Notes: generated by a model from the sequence alone, not told the origin. A stretch of DNA of 64,000 nt from Ptiloglossa arizonensis (GCF_051014685.1 NW_027478878.1:345216-409215), one strand, 5' to 3'; shown: positions 11,671 through 27,660, numbered from the stretch's first letter. Program-made: numbers and translations.

Positions 11671-14537
11671 TCATACGAAATATGTAATACGTTACACGTT
11701 ATACGTCATACGAAATATGTAATACGTAATACGTTTTACGTTATTCCTTATACGTTCTTCGTTACACGTTATACGTTATACGTTATGCGTAATACGTTTT
11801 ACGTCATTCGTGATACGTTATACGTTATACGTCATACGGTATACGTTATACGTTATACGTTATACGTTATACGTTATACGTTGACCGTTATACGTTATAC
11901 GTTATACGTTATACGTTATACGTTATACGTTATACGTTATACGTTATACGTTATACGTTATACGTTATACGTTTTGCGTTATACGTTATACGTTATACGT
12001 TACACGTTATACGTTATACGTCATACGTTATACGTTATACGTTATACGTTATACGATATACGATATACGTTATACGTTATACGTTATACGTCATAGGTTA
12101 TACGTTATACGTTATTCTTTATGCGTTATACGTTATACGATATACGTTATACGTTATACGGTATAAGTTCTTCGTTACACGTTATACGTTATACGTTATG
12201 CGTTATACGTTTTACGTTATTCGTTATACGTTTTACGTTATACGTTATACGTTATACGTTTTACGATATACGTTATACGTTATACGTTCTACGTTATACG
12301 TAATATGTAATGCGTCATACGTTTTACGTTATTCGTTATACGTTATACGTTATACGTTATTCGTTATACGTTATACGTTATACGTTATACGTTATACGTT
12401 ATACGTAATACGTTATACGTTATACGTTATACGTTATACGTTATACGTTATACGTTATACGTTATACGTTATACGTTATACGTTATACGTTATACGTTAT
12501 ACGTTATACGTTATACGTTATACATTATACGTTATACGTTATACGTTATACGTTATACGTTATACGTTATACGTTATACGTTATACGTTATACGTTATAC
12601 GTTATACGTTATACGTTATACGTCATACGAAATATGTAATACGTTATACGTTATACGTCATACGAAATATGTAATACGTTACACGTTATACGTCATACGA
12701 AATATGTAATACGTAATACGTTTTACGTTATTCCTTATACGTTCTTCGTTACACGTTATACGTTATACGTTATGCGTAATACGTTTTACGTCATTCGTGA
12801 TACGTTATACGTTATACGTCATACGGTATACGTTATACGTTATACGTTATACGTTATACGTTATACGTTGACCGTTATACGTTATACGTTATACGTTATA
12901 CGTTATACGTTATACGTTATACGTTATACGTTATACGTTATACGTTATACGTTATACGTTATACGTTATGCGTTATACGTTATACGTTATGCGTTATACG
13001 TCATACGTTATACGTTATACGTTATACGATATACGTTATACGTTATTCGTTATACGTCCTTCGTTACACGTTATACGTTATACGTTATGCGTTATACGAT
13101 TTGCGTTATTCGTTGTACGTTGTACGTTATACGTTATGGGTTATACGTTATACGTTATACGTTATACGTTATACTTTATTCGTTATACCTTATACGTTAT
13201 ACGTTATACGTTATACGGTATACGATATACGTTATACGTTATACGTTATACGTTATACGTTATCCGTTATACGTTATACGTTATACGTTATACGTTATAC
13301 GTCATACGTTATACGTTATACGTTATACGTTATACGTTACACGATATACGTTATACATTATACGTTATACGTTATACGTCATAGGTTATACGTTATACGT
13401 TATTCTTTATGCGGTATACGTTATACGATATACGTTATACGTTATACGGTATACGATATACGTTATGCGTTATACGTTTTGCGTTATACGTTATACGTTA
13501 TACGTTATACGTTATACGTTATACGTTATACGTTATACGTTATACGTTATGCGTTATACGTCATACGTTATACGTTATACGTTATACGATATACGTTATA
13601 CGTTATTCGTGATACGTCATACGTTATACGTCATACGGTATACGTTATACGTTATACGTTATACGTTACACGTTATACGTTATACGTTATACGTTATACG
13701 TTATACGTTATACGTTATACGTTATACGTTATACGTTATACGTTATACGTTATACGTTATACGTTATACGTTATACGTTATACGTTATACGTTATACGTT
13801 ACATGTTATGCGTTATACGTTTTACGTTATTCGTCATACGTTCTTCGTTACACGTTATACGTTATACGCTATGCGTTATACGTTTTACGTTATTCGTGAT
13901 ACGTCATACGTTATACGTCATACGGTATACGTTATACGTTATACGTTATACGTTACACGTTATACGTTATACGTTATACGTTATACGTTATACGTTATAC
14001 GTTATACGTTATACGTTATACGTTATACGTTATACGTTATACGTTATACGTCATACGTTATACGTTATACGTTATACGTTATACGTTATACGTTATACGA
14101 TATACGTTATACGTTATACGTTATACGTCATACGAAATATGTAATACGTAATACGTTTTACGTTATTCGTTATACGTTCTTCGTTACACGTTATACGTTA
14201 TACGTTATGCGTTATACGTTTTACGTTATTCGTGATACGTTATACGTTATACGTCATACGGTATACGTTATACGTTATACGTTATACGTTATACGTTATA
14301 CGTTATACGTTATACGTTATACGTTATACGTTATACGTTATACGTTATACGTTATACGTTATACGTTAAACGTTATACGTTATACGTTATACGTTATGCG
14401 TTATACGTCATACGTTATACGTTATACGTTATACGATATACGTTATACGTTATTCGTCATACGTCCTTCGTTACACGTTATACGTTATACGTTATGCGTT
14501 ATACGATTTGCGTTATTCGTTGTACGTTGTACGTTAT

Positions 14538-15628
14538 ACGTTATACGTTATACGTTATACGTTATACGTTATACGTAATACGTTATACGTTATACGTTAT
14601 ACGTTATACGTTATACGTTATACGTTATACGTTATACGTTATACGTTATACGTTATACGTTAAACGTTATACGTTATACGTTATACGTTATACGTTATAC
14701 GTTACATGTTATGCGTTATACGTTTTACGTTATTCGTTATACGTTCTTCGTTACACGTTATACGTTATACGTTATGCGTTATACGTTTTACGTTATTCGT
14801 GATACGTCATACGTTATGCGTCATACGGTGTACGTTATACGTTATACGTTATACGTTACACGTTATACGTTATACGTTATACGTTATACGTTATACGTTA
14901 TACGTTATACGTTATACGTTATACGTCATACGTTATACGTTATACGTTATACGTTATACGTTATACGATATACGTTATACATTATACGTTATACGTTATA
15001 CGTCATAGGTTATACGTTATACGTTATTCTTTATGCGGTATACGTTATACGATATACGTTATACGTTATACGGTATACGATATACGTTATGCGTTATACG
15101 TTTTACGTTATACGTTATACGTTATACGTTATACGTTATACGTTATACGTTATACGTTATACGTTATACGTTATACGTTATACGTTATACGTTATACGTT
15201 ACATGTTATGCGTTATACGTTTTACGTTATTCGTTATACGTTCTTCGTTACACGTTATACGTTATACGTTATGCGTTATACGTTTTACGTTATTCGTGAT
15301 ACGTCATACGTTATACGTCATACGGTATACGTTATACGTTATACGTTATACGTTACACGTTATACGTTATACGTTATACGTTATACGTTATAAGTTATAC
15401 GTTATACGTTATACGTTATACGTTATACGTTATACGTTATACGTTATACGTCATACGTTATACGTTATACGTTATACGTTATACGTTATACGATATACGT
15501 TATACGTTATACGTTATACGTCATACGAAAAATGTAATACGTAATACGTTTTACGTTATTCGTTATACGTTCTTCGTTACACGTTATACGTTATACGTTA
15601 TGCGTTATACGTTTTACGTTATTCGTGA
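14538..15628 (+). repeat. About 1.5-kb higher-order repeat, copy 1
   Basis: Matches 16,071-17,168 at an offset of 1,533 bp, rising to 1,540 bp. Anchors are TAATACG at 14,575 and 16,108, TTAAACG at 14,660 and 16,193, and block C (ATG at 15,033 and 16,573). Differences include TTATGCG near 14,815, TTATAAG at about 15,390 and an AAAAATG-type change near 15,530 in this copy. Confidence 0.82.
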
Positions 15629-16070
15629 TACATTATACGTTATACGTCATACGGTATACGTTATACGTTATACGTTATACGTTATACGTTATACGTTATA
15701 CGTTATACGTTATACGTTATAGGTTATACGTTATACGTTATACGTTATACGTTATACGTTATACGTTATACGTTATACGTTATACGTTATACGTTATACG
15801 TTATGCGTTATACGTCATACGTTATACGTTATACGTTATACGATATACGTTATACGTTATTCGTTATACGTCCTTCGTTACACGTTATACGTTATACGTT
15901 ATGCGTTATACGATTTGCGTTATTCGTTGTACGTTGTACGTTATACGTTATACGTTATACGTTATACGTTATACGTTATACGTTATACGTTATACGTTAT
16001 ACGTTATTCGTGATACGTCATACGTTATACGTCATACGGTATACGTTATACGTTATACGTTATACGTTAT

Positions 16071-17168
16071 ACGTTACACGTTATACGTTATACGTTATAC
16101 GTTATACGTAATACGTTATACGTTATACGTTATACGTTATACGTTATACGTTATACGTTATACGTTATACGTTATACGTTATACGTTATACGTTAAACGT
16201 TATACGTTATACGTTATACGTTATACGTTATACGTTACATGTTATGCGTTATACGTTTTACGTTATTCGTTATACGTTCTTCGTTACACGTTATACGTTA
16301 TACGTTATGCGTTATACGTTTTACGTTATTCGTGATACGTCATACGTTATACGTCATACGGTGTACGTTATACGTTATACGTTATACGTTACACGTTATA
16401 CGTTATACGTTATACGTTATACGTTATACGTTATACGTTATACGTTATACGTTATACGTTATACGTCATACGTTATACGTTATACGTTATACGTTATACG
16501 TTATACGATATACGTTATACATTATACGTTATACGTTATACGTCATAGGTTATACGTTATACGTTATTCTTTATGCGGTATACGTTATACGATATACGTT
16601 ATACGTTATACGGTATACGATATACGTTATGCGTTATACGTTTTACGTTATACGTTATACGTTATACGTTATACGTTATACGTTATACGTTATACGTTAT
16701 ACGTTATACGTTATACGTTATACGTTATACGTTATACGTTACATGTTATGCGTTATACGTTTTACGTTATTCGTTATACGTTCTTCGTTACACGTTATAC
16801 GTTATACGTTATGCGTTATACGTTTTACGTTATTCGTGATACGTCATACGTTATACGTCATACGGTATACGTTATACGTTATACGTTATACGTTACACGT
16901 TATACGTTATACGTTATACGTTATACGTTATACGTTATACGTTATACGTTATACGTTATACGTTATACGTTATACGTTATACGTTATACGTCATACGTTA
17001 TACGTTATACGTTATACGTTATACGTTATACGATATACGTTATACGTTATACGTTATACGTCATACGAAATATGTAATACGTAATACGTTTTACGTTATT
17101 CGTTATACGTTCTTCGTTACACGTTATACGTTATACGTTATGCGTTATACGTTTTACGTTATTCGTTA
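16071..17168 (+). repeat. About 1.5-kb higher-order repeat, copy 2
   Basis: Counterpart of 14,538-15,628. The 442 bp between the copies (15,629-16,070) hold a shortened block A-B module with its own pure runs. Its 3' half is in turn the start of the larger 3.8/4.3-kb duplication, so duplications of different ages overlap here. Confidence 0.82.
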
Positions 17169-20100
17169 TACGTTATACGTTATACGTTATACGTTATACG
17201 TTTTACGATATACGTTATACGTTATACGTTATACGTTATACGTTATACGTTATACGTTATACGTTATACGTCATACGAAATATGTAATACGTTATACGTT
17301 ATACGTTATACGTTATACGTTATACGTTATACGATATACGTTATACGTTATACGTTATACGTCATGCGAAATATGTAATACGTAATACGTTTTACGTTAT
17401 TCGTTATACGTTCTTCGTTACACGTTATACGTTATACGTTATGCGTTATACGTTTTACGTTATTCGTGATACGTTATACGTTATACGTCATACGGTATAC
17501 GTTATACGTTATACGTTATACGTTATACGTTATACGTTATACGTTATACGTTATACGTTATACGTTATACGTTATACGTTATACGTTATACGTTATACGT
17601 TATACGTTATACGTTATACGTTATACGTTATACGTTATGCGTTATACGTCATACGTTATACGTTATACGTTATACGATATACGTTATACGTTATTCGTTA
17701 TACGTCCTTCGTTACACATTATACGTTATACGTTATGCGTTATACGATTTGCGTTATTCGTTGTACGTTGTACGTTATACGTTATACGTAATACGTTATA
17801 CGTTATACGTTATACGTTATACGTAATACGTTATACGTTATACGTTATACGTTATACGTTATACGTTATACGTTATACGTTATACGTTATACGTTATACG
17901 TTATACGTTAAACGTTATACGTTATACGTTATACGTTATACGTTATACGTTACATGTTATGCGTTATACGTTTTACGTTATTCGTTATACGTTCTTCGTT
18001 ACACGTTATACGTTATACGTTATGCGTTATATGTTTTACGTTATTCGTGATACGTCATACGTTATACGTCATACAGTGTACGTTATACGTTATACGTTAT
18101 ACGTTACACGTTATACGTTATACGTTATACGTTATACGTTATACGTTATACGTTATACGTTATACGTTATACGTTATACGTTATACGTTATACGTCATAC
18201 GTTATACGTTATACGTTATACGTTATACGTTATACGATATACGTTATACGTTATACGTTATACGTCATAGGTTATACGTTATACGTTATTCTTTATGCGT
18301 TATACGTTATACGATATACGTTATACGTTATACGGTATAAGTTCTTCGTTACACGTTATACGTTATACGTTATGCGTTATACGTTTTACGTTTTACGTTA
18401 TTCGTTTTACGTTTTACGTTATACGTTATACGTTATACGTTTTACGATATACGTTATACGTTATACGTCATACGGTATACGTTATACGTTATACGTTATA
18501 CGTTATACGTTATACGTTATACGTTATACGTTATACGTTATACGTTATACGTTATACGTTATACGTTATACGTTATACGTTATACGTTATACGTTATACG
18601 TTATGCGTTATACGTCATACGTTATACGTTATACGTTATACGATATACGTTATACGTTATTCGTTATACGTCCTTCGTTACACGTTATACGTTATACGTT
18701 ATGCGTTATACGATTTGCGTTATTCGTTGTACGTTGTACGTTATACGTTATGGGTTATACGTTATACGTTATACGTTATACGTTATACTTTATTCGTTAT
18801 ACCTTATACGTTATACGTTATACGTTATACGGTATACGATATACGTTATACGTTATACGTTATACGTTATACGTTATCCGTTATACGTTATACGTTATAC
18901 GTTATACGTTATACGTCATACGTTATACGTTATACGTTATACGTTATACGTTATACGATATACGTTATACATTATACGTTATACGTTATACGTCATAGGT
19001 TATACGTTATACGTTATTCTTTATGCGGTATACGTTATACGATATACGTTATACGTTATACGGTATACGATATACGTTATGCGTTATACGTTTTGCGTTA
19101 TACGTTATACGTTATACGTTATACGTTATACGTTATACGTTATACGTTATACGTTATACGTTATACGTTATACGTTATACGTTATACGTTATGCGTTATA
19201 CGTTATACGTTATACGTTATACGTTATAAGTTTTACGATATACGTTATACGTTATACGTTCTACGTTATACGTAATATGTAATGCGTCATACGTTTTACG
19301 TTATTCGTTATACGTTATACGTTATACGTTATTCGTTATACGTTATACGTTATACGTTATACGTTATACGTTATACGTTATACGTTATACGTTATACGTT
19401 ATACGTTATGCGTTATACGTTATACGTTATACGTTATACGTTATACGTTATACGTTATACGTTATACGTTATACGTTATACGTTATACGTTATACGTTAT
19501 ACGTTATACGTTATACGTTATACGTTATACGTTATACGTTATACGTTATACGTTCTACGTTATAGGTTATACGTTATACGTTATACGTTATACGTTATAC
19601 GTTATACGTTATACGTTATACGTTATACGTTATACGTTATACGTTATACGTTATACGTTATACGTTATACGTTACACGTCATACGAAATATGTAATACGT
19701 TATACGTTATACGTCATACGAAATATGTAATAGGTAATACGTTTTACGTTATTCGTTATACGTTCTTCGTTACACGTTATACGTTATACGTTATGCGTTA
19801 TACGTTTTACGTTATTCGTGATACGTTATACGTTATACGTCATACGGTATACGTTATACGTTATACGTTATACGTTATACGTTATACGTTATACGTTATA
19901 CGTTATACGTTATACGTTATACGTTATACGTTATACGTTATACGTTATACGTTATACGTTATACGTTATGCGTTATACGTCATACGTTATACGTTATACG
20001 TTATACGATATACGTTATACGTTATTCGTTATACGTTCTTCGTTACACGTTATACGTTATACGTTATGCGTTATACGATTTGCGTTATTCGTTGTACGTT

Positions 20101-20273
20101 GTACGTTATACGTTATAGGTTATACGTTATACGTTATACGTTATACGTTATACTTTATTCGTTATACCTTATACGTTATACGTTATACGTTATACGGTAT
20201 ACGATGTACGTTATACGTTATACGTTATACGTTATCCGTTATACGTTATACGTTATACGTTATACGTTATACG
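16475..20273 (+). repeat. 3.8/4.3-kb higher-order repeat, copy 1
   Basis: Two successive parts match downstream sequence: 16,475-18,465 with 20,283-22,259 (offset 3,808 to 3,794 bp) and 18,468-20,273 with 22,822-24,613 (offset about 4,333-4,354 bp). The order of blocks is the same. Copy 1 has an additional TTTTACG unit near 18,391. Since the copies are almost adjacent, this is a tandem duplication followed by a change of about 560 bp in one copy. Confidence 0.82.
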
Positions 20274-20282
20274 TCATACATT

Positions 20283-23200
20283 ATACGTTATACGTTATAC
20301 GTTATACGTTATACGATATACGTTATACATTATACGTTATACGTTATACGTCATAGGTTATACGTTATACGTTATTCTTTATGCGGTATACGTTATACGA
20401 TATACGTTATACGTTATACGGTATACGATATACGTTATGCGTTATACGTTTTACGTTATACGTTATACGTTATACGTTATACGTTATACGTTATACGTTA
20501 TACGTTATACGTTATACGTTATACGTTATACGTTATACGTTATACGTTACATGTTATGCGTTATACGTTTTACGTTATTCGTTATACGTTCTTCGTTACA
20601 CGTTATACGTTATACGTTATGCGTTAAACGTTTTACGTTATTCGTGATACGTCATACGTTATACGTCATACGGTATACGTTATACGTTATACGTTATACG
20701 TTACACGTTATACGTTATACGTTATACGTTATACGTTATACGTTATACGTTATACGTTATACGTTATACGTTATACGTTATACGTTATACGTTATACGTC
20801 ATACGTTATACGTTATACGTTATACGTTATACGTTATACGATATACGTTATACGTTATACGTTATACGTCATACGAAATATGTAATACGTAATACGTTTT
20901 ACGTTATTCGTTATACGTTCTTCGTTACACGTTATACGTTATACGTTATGCGTTATACGTTTTACGTTATTCGTTATACGTTATACGTTATACGTTATAC
21001 GTTATACGTTTTACGATATACGTTATACGTTATACGTTATACGTTATAGGTTATACGTTATACGTTATACGTTATACGTCATACGAAATATGTAATACGT
21101 TATACGTTATACGTTATACGTTATACGTTATACGTTATACGATATACGTTATACGTTATACGTTATACGTCATGCGAAATATGTAATACGTAATACGTTT
21201 TACGTTATTCGTTATACGTTCTTCGTTACACGTTATACGTTATACGTTATGCGTTATACGTTTTACGTTATTCGTGATACGTTATACGTTATACGTCATA
21301 CGGTATACGTTATACGTTATACGTTATACGTTATACGTTATACGTTATACGTTATACGTTATACGTTATACGTTATACGTTATACGTTATACGTTATACG
21401 TTATACGTTATACGTTATACGTTATACGTTATACGTTATGCGTTATACGTCATACGTTATACGTTATACGTTATACGATATACGTTATACGTTATTCGTT
21501 ATACGTCCTTCGTTACACATTATACGTTATACGTTATGCGTTATACGATTTGCGATATTCGTTGTACGTTGTACGTTATACGTTATACGTAATACGTTAT
21601 ACGTTATACGTTATACGTTATACGTAATACGTTATACGTTATACGTTATACGTTATAGGTTATACGTTATACGTTATACGTTATACGTTATACGTTATAC
21701 GTTATACGTTAAACGTTATACGTTATACGTTATACGTTATACGTTATACGTTACATGTTATGCGTTATACGTTTTACGTTATTCGTTATACGTTCTTCGT
21801 TACACGTTATACGTTATACGTTATGCGTTATACGTTTTACGTTATTCGTGATACGTCATACGTTATACGTCATACAGTGTACGTTATACGTTATACGTTA
21901 TACGTTACACGTTATACGTTATACGTTATACGTTATACGTTATACGTTATACGTTATACGTTATACGTTATACGTTATACGTTATACGTTATACGTCATA
22001 CGTTATACGTTATACGTTATACGTTATACGTTATACGATATACGTTATACGTTATACGTTATACGTCATAGGTTATACGTTATACGTTATTCTTTATGCG
22101 TTATACGTTATACGATATACGTTATACGTTATACGGTATAAGTTCTTCGTTACACGTTATACGTTATACGTTATGCGTTATACGTTTTACGTTATTCGTT
22201 TTACGTTTTACGTTATACGTTATACGTTATACGTTTTACGATATACGTTATACGTTATACGTTCTACGTTATACGTAATATGTAATGCGTCATACGTTTT
22301 ACGTTATTCGTTATACGTTATACGTTATACGTTATTCGTTATACGTTATACGTTATACGTTATACGTTATACGTTATACGTAATACGTTATACGTTATAC
22401 GTTATACGTTATACGTTATACGTTATACGTTATACGTTATACGTTATACGTTATACGTTATACGTTATACGTTATACGTTATACGTTATACGTTATACGT
22501 TATACGTTATACGTTATACGTTATACGTTATACGTTATACGTTATACGTTATACGTTATACGTTATACGTTATACGTTATACGTTATACGTTATACGTTA
22601 TACGTTATACGTTATACGTTATACGTTATACGTTATACGTTATACGTTATACGTTATACGTCATACGAAATATGTAATACGTTACACGTTATACGTCATA
22701 CGAAATATGTAATACGTAATACGTTTTACGTTATTCCTTATACGTTCTTCGTTACACGTTATACGTTATACGTTATGCGTAATACGTTTTACGTCATTCG
22801 TGATACGTTATACGTTATACGTCATACGGTATACGTTATACGTTATACGTTATACGTTATACGTTATACGTTATACGTTATACGTTATACGTTATACGTT
22901 ATACGTTATACGTTATACGTTATACGTTATACGTTATGCGTTATACGTCATACGTTATACGTTATACGTTATACGATATACGTTATACGTTATTCGTTAT
23001 ACGTCCTTCGTTACACGTTATACGTTATACGTTATGCGTTATACGATTTGCGTTATTCGTTGTACGTTGTACGTTATACGTTATGGGTTATACGTTATAC
23101 GTTATACGTTATACGTTATACTTTATTCGTTATACCTTATACGTTATACGTTATACGTTATACGGTATACGATATACGTTATACGTTATACGTTATACGT

Positions 23201-24613
23201 TATACGTTATCCGTTATACGTTATACGTTATACGTTATACGTTATACGTCATACGTTATACGTTATACGTTATACGTTATACGTTATACGATATACGTTA
23301 TACATTATACGTTATACGTTATACGTCATAGGTTATACGTTATACGTTATTCTTTATGCGGTATACGTTATACGATATACGTTATACGTTATACGGTATA
23401 CGATATACGTTATGCGTTATACGTTTTGCGTTATACGTTATACGTTATACGTTATACGTTATACGTTATACGTTATACGTTATACGTTATACGTTATACG
23501 TTATACGTTATACGTTATGCGTTATACGTTATACGTTATACGTTATACGTTATAAGTTTTACGATATACGTTATACGTTATACGTTCTACGTTATACGTA
23601 ATATGTAATGCGTCATACGTTTTACGTTATTCGTTATACGTTATACGTTATACGTTATTCGTTATACGTTATTCGTTATACGTTATACGTTATACGTTAT
23701 ACGTTATACGTTATACGTTATACGTTATACGTTATGCGTTATACGTTATACGTTATACGTTATACGTTATACGTTATACGTTATACGTTATACGTTATAC
23801 GTTATACGTTATACGTTATACGTTATACGTTATACGTTATACGTTATACGTTATACGTTATACGTTATACGTTATACGTTATACGTTATACGTTCTACGT
23901 TATAGGTTATACGTTATACGTTATACGTTATACGTTATACGTTATACGTTATACGTTATACGTTATACGTTATACGTTATACGTTATACGTTATACGTTA
24001 TACGTTACACGTCATACGAAATATGTAATACGTTATACGTTATACGTCATACGAAATATGTAATATGTAATACGTTTTACGTTATTCGTTATACGTTCTT
24101 CGTTACACGTTATACGTTATACGTTATGCGTTATACGTTTTACGTTATTCGTGATACGTTATACGTTATACGTCATACGGTATACGTTATACGTTATACG
24201 TTATACGTTATACGTTATACGTTATACGTTATACGTTATACGTTATACGTTATACGTTATACGTTATACGTTATACGTTATACGTTATACGTTATACGTT
24301 ATGCGTTATACGTCATACGTTATACGTTATACGTTATACGTTATACGATATACGTTATACGTTATTCGTTATACGTTCTTCGTTACACGTTATACGTTAT
24401 ACGTTATGCGTTATACGATTTGCGTTATTCGTTGTACGTTGTACGTTATACGTTATAGGTTATACGTTATACGTTATACGTTATACGTTATACTTTATTC
24501 GTTATACCTTATACGTTATACGTTATACGTTATACGGTATACGATGTACGTTATACGTTATACGTTATACGTTATCCGTTATACGTTATACGTTATACGT
24601 TATACGTTATACG
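20283..24613 (+). repeat. 3.8/4.3-kb higher-order repeat, copy 2
   Basis: Counterpart of 16,475-20,273 with about 560 bp more at 22,260-22,821. That extra part contains TAATATG and TAATGCG units, a 39-unit pure run and a block D. It resembles 12,280-12,840, suggesting it is ancestral and was lost from copy 1, or was gained by exchange with the 12-kb region. Confidence 0.8.
22388..22660 (+). repeat. Pure run of 39 consensus units
   Basis: A perfect 273-bp stretch between TAATACG at 22,381-22,387 and block D at 22,661. The related position upstream, 12,417-12,620, is shorter and holds one TTATACA unit, so run length and purity change faster than the flanking variant blocks. Confidence 0.88.
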
Positions 24614-25435
24614 TCATAGTTTATACGTTATACGTTATACGTTATACGTTATACGTTTTACGTTATACGTTATTCGTCATACGTTATACGTTATACGTTA
24701 TACGTTATACGTTATACGTTATACGTTATACGATATACGTTATACGTTATACGTTATACGTTATACGTCATAGGTTATACGTTATACGTTATTCTTTATG
24801 CGTTATACGTTATACGATATACGTTATACGTTATACGGTATACGATATACGTTATGCGTTATACGTTTTACGTTATACGTTATACCTTATACGTTATACG
24901 TTATACGTTATACGTTATACGTTATACGTTATACGTTATACGTTATACGTTATACGTTATACGTTATACGTTATACGTTACATGTTAAGCGTTATACGTT
25001 TTACGTTATTCGTTATACGTTCTTCGTTACACGTTATACGTTATACGTTATGCGTTATACGTTATACGTTATACGTTATGCGTTATACGTTATACGTTAT
25101 ACGTTATACGTTATACGTTATACGTTATACGTTATACGTTATACGTTATACGTTATACGTTATACGTTATACGTTATACGTTATACGTTATACGTTATAC
25201 GTTATACGTCATACGTTATACGTTATACGTTATCCGTTATACGTTATACGTTATACGTTATACGTTATACGTTATGCGTTATACGTCATACGTTATACGT
25301 TATACGTTATACGATATACGTTATACGTTATTCGTTATACGTTCTTCGTTACACGTTATACGTTATACGTTATGCGTTATACGATTTGCGTTATTCGTTG
25401 TACGTTGTACGTTATACGTTATAGGTTATACGTTA
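24453..25435 (+). repeat. About 1.1-kb higher-order repeat, copy 1
   Basis: Starts at TTATAGG after block B and matches 25,545-26,550 at an offset of 1,092, then 1,113 bp. The change of 21 bp is an extra set of three units with a second TTATCCG near 25,667-25,690 in copy 2. Shared marks are a GTATACG unit followed by ATGTACG, TCATAGT, and the TTAAGCG form of block F. Confidence 0.82.
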
Positions 25436-25544
25436 TACGTTATACGTTATACGTTATACTTTATACGTTCTTCGTTACACGTTATACGTTATACGTTATG
25501 CGTTATACGATTTGCGTTATTCGTTGTACGTTGTACGTTATACG

Positions 25545-26550
25545 TTATAGGTTATACGTTATACGTTATACGTTATACGTTATACTTTATTCGTTATACC
25601 TTATACGTTATACGTTATACGTTATACGGTATACGATGTACGTTATACGTTATACGTTATACGTTATCCGTTATACGTTATACGTTATCCGTTATACGTT
25701 ATACGTTATACGTTATACGTTATACGTCATAGTTTATACGTTATACGTTATACGTTATACGTTATACGTTTTACGTTATACGTTATTCGTCATACGTTAT
25801 ACGTTATACGTTATACGTTATACGTTATACGTTATACGTTATACGATATACGTTATACGTTATACGTTATACGTTATACGTCATAGGTTATACGTTATAC
25901 GTTATTCTTTATGCGTTATACGTTATACGATATACGTTATACGTTATACGGTATACGATATACGTTATGCGTTATACGTTTTACGTTATACGTTATACCT
26001 TATACGTTATACGTTATACGTTATACGTTATACGTTATACGTTATACGTTATACGTTATACGTTATACGTTATACGTTATACGTTATACGTTATACGTTA
26101 CATGTTAAGCGTTATACGTTTTACGTTATTCGTTATACGTTCTTCGTTACACGTTATACGTTATACGTTATGCGTTATACGTTATACGTTATACGTTATG
26201 CGTTATACGTTATACGTTATACGTTATACGTTATACGTTATACGTTATACGTTATACGTTATACGTTATACGTTATACGTTATACGTTATACGTTATACG
26301 TTATACGTTATACGTTATACGTCATACGTTATACGTTATACGTTATCCGTTATACGTTATACGTTATACGTTATACGTTATACGTTATGCGTTATACGTC
26401 ATACGTTATACGTTATACGTTATACGATATACGTTATACGTTATTCGTTATACGTTCTTCGTTACACGTTATACGTTATACGTTATGCGTTATACGATTT
26501 GCGTTATTCGTTGTACGTTGTACGTTATACGTTATAGGTTATACGTTATA
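25545..26550 (+). repeat. About 1.1-kb higher-order repeat, copy 2
   Basis: Counterpart of 24,453-25,435. Between the copies (25,436-25,544) a short string repeats block A and B once more, giving block B at two sites only about 135 bp apart, the closest spacing in the window. This looks like the breakpoint of the duplication. Confidence 0.8.
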
Positions 26551-27660
26551 CGTTATACGTTATACGTTATACTTTATTCGTTTTACCTTATACGTTATAC
26601 GTTATACGTTATACGGTATACGATAAACGTTATACGTTATACGTTATACGTTATCCGTTATACGTTATACGTTATACGTTATACGTTATACGTCATACGT
26701 TATACGTTATACGTTATACGTTATACGTTATTCGTTATACGTTCTTCGTTACACGTTATACGTTATACGTTATGCGTTATACGATTTGCGTTATTCGTTG
26801 TACGTTGTACGTTATACGTTATAGGTTATACGTTATACGTTATACGTTATACGTTATACGTTATACTTTATTCGTTATACCTTTTACGTTATACGTTATA
26901 CGTTATACGGTATACGATATACGTTATACGTTATACGTTATACGTTATCCGTTATACGTTATACGTTATACGTTATACGTTATACGTCATACGTTATACG
27001 TTATCCGTTATACGTTATACGTTATACGTTATACGTTATACGTCATACTTTATACGTTATACGTTATACGTTATACGTTATACGATATACGTTATACATT
27101 ATACGTTATACGTTATACGTCATAGGTTATACGTTATACGTTATTCTTTATGCGGTATACGTTATTCTTTATGCGGTATACGTTATACGATATACGTTAT
27201 ACGTTATACGGTATACGATATACGTTATGCGTTATACGTTTTGCGTTATACGTTATACGTTATACGTTATACGTTATACGTTATACGTTATACGTTATAC
27301 GTTATACATTATACGTTATACGTTATACGTTATACGTTGTACGTTATACGTTATACGTTATACGTTATAAGTTTTACGATATACGTTATACGTTATACGT
27401 TCTACGTTATACGTAATATGTAATGCGTCATACGTTTTACATTATTCGTTATACGTTATACGTTATACGTTATTCGTTATACGTTATACGTTATACGTTA
27501 TACGTTATACGTTATACCTTATACGTTATACGTTATACGTTATACGTTATACGTTATACGTTATACGTTATACGTTATACGTTATACGTTATACGTTATA
27601 CGTTATACGTTATACGTTATACGTTATACGTTATACGTTATACGTTATGCGTTCTACGTT
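25769..27660 (+). repeat. About 2-kb higher-order repeat, copy 1
   Basis: Matches 27,750-29,865 at an offset of 1,981 bp at the start, 2,219-2,226 bp in the middle and 2,212 bp at the end. Anchors are TTTTACG at about 25,769, block C at 25,881, TTAAGCG block F at 26,099 and the TTATGCG-TTCTACG pair near 27,646. A doubled TTATTCT-TTATGCG string near 27,136-27,180 is private to this copy. Confidence 0.82.

Noticed and set aside
24151..27423. Open frame of 1,090 codons on the forward strand
   Set aside because: It is the heptamer read as a repeating heptapeptide. The start is a GTG in a TGATACG context, the end is TAA from the TAATATG-TAATGCG string, all other frames are similarly open, and there is no ribosome-binding site or known domain.
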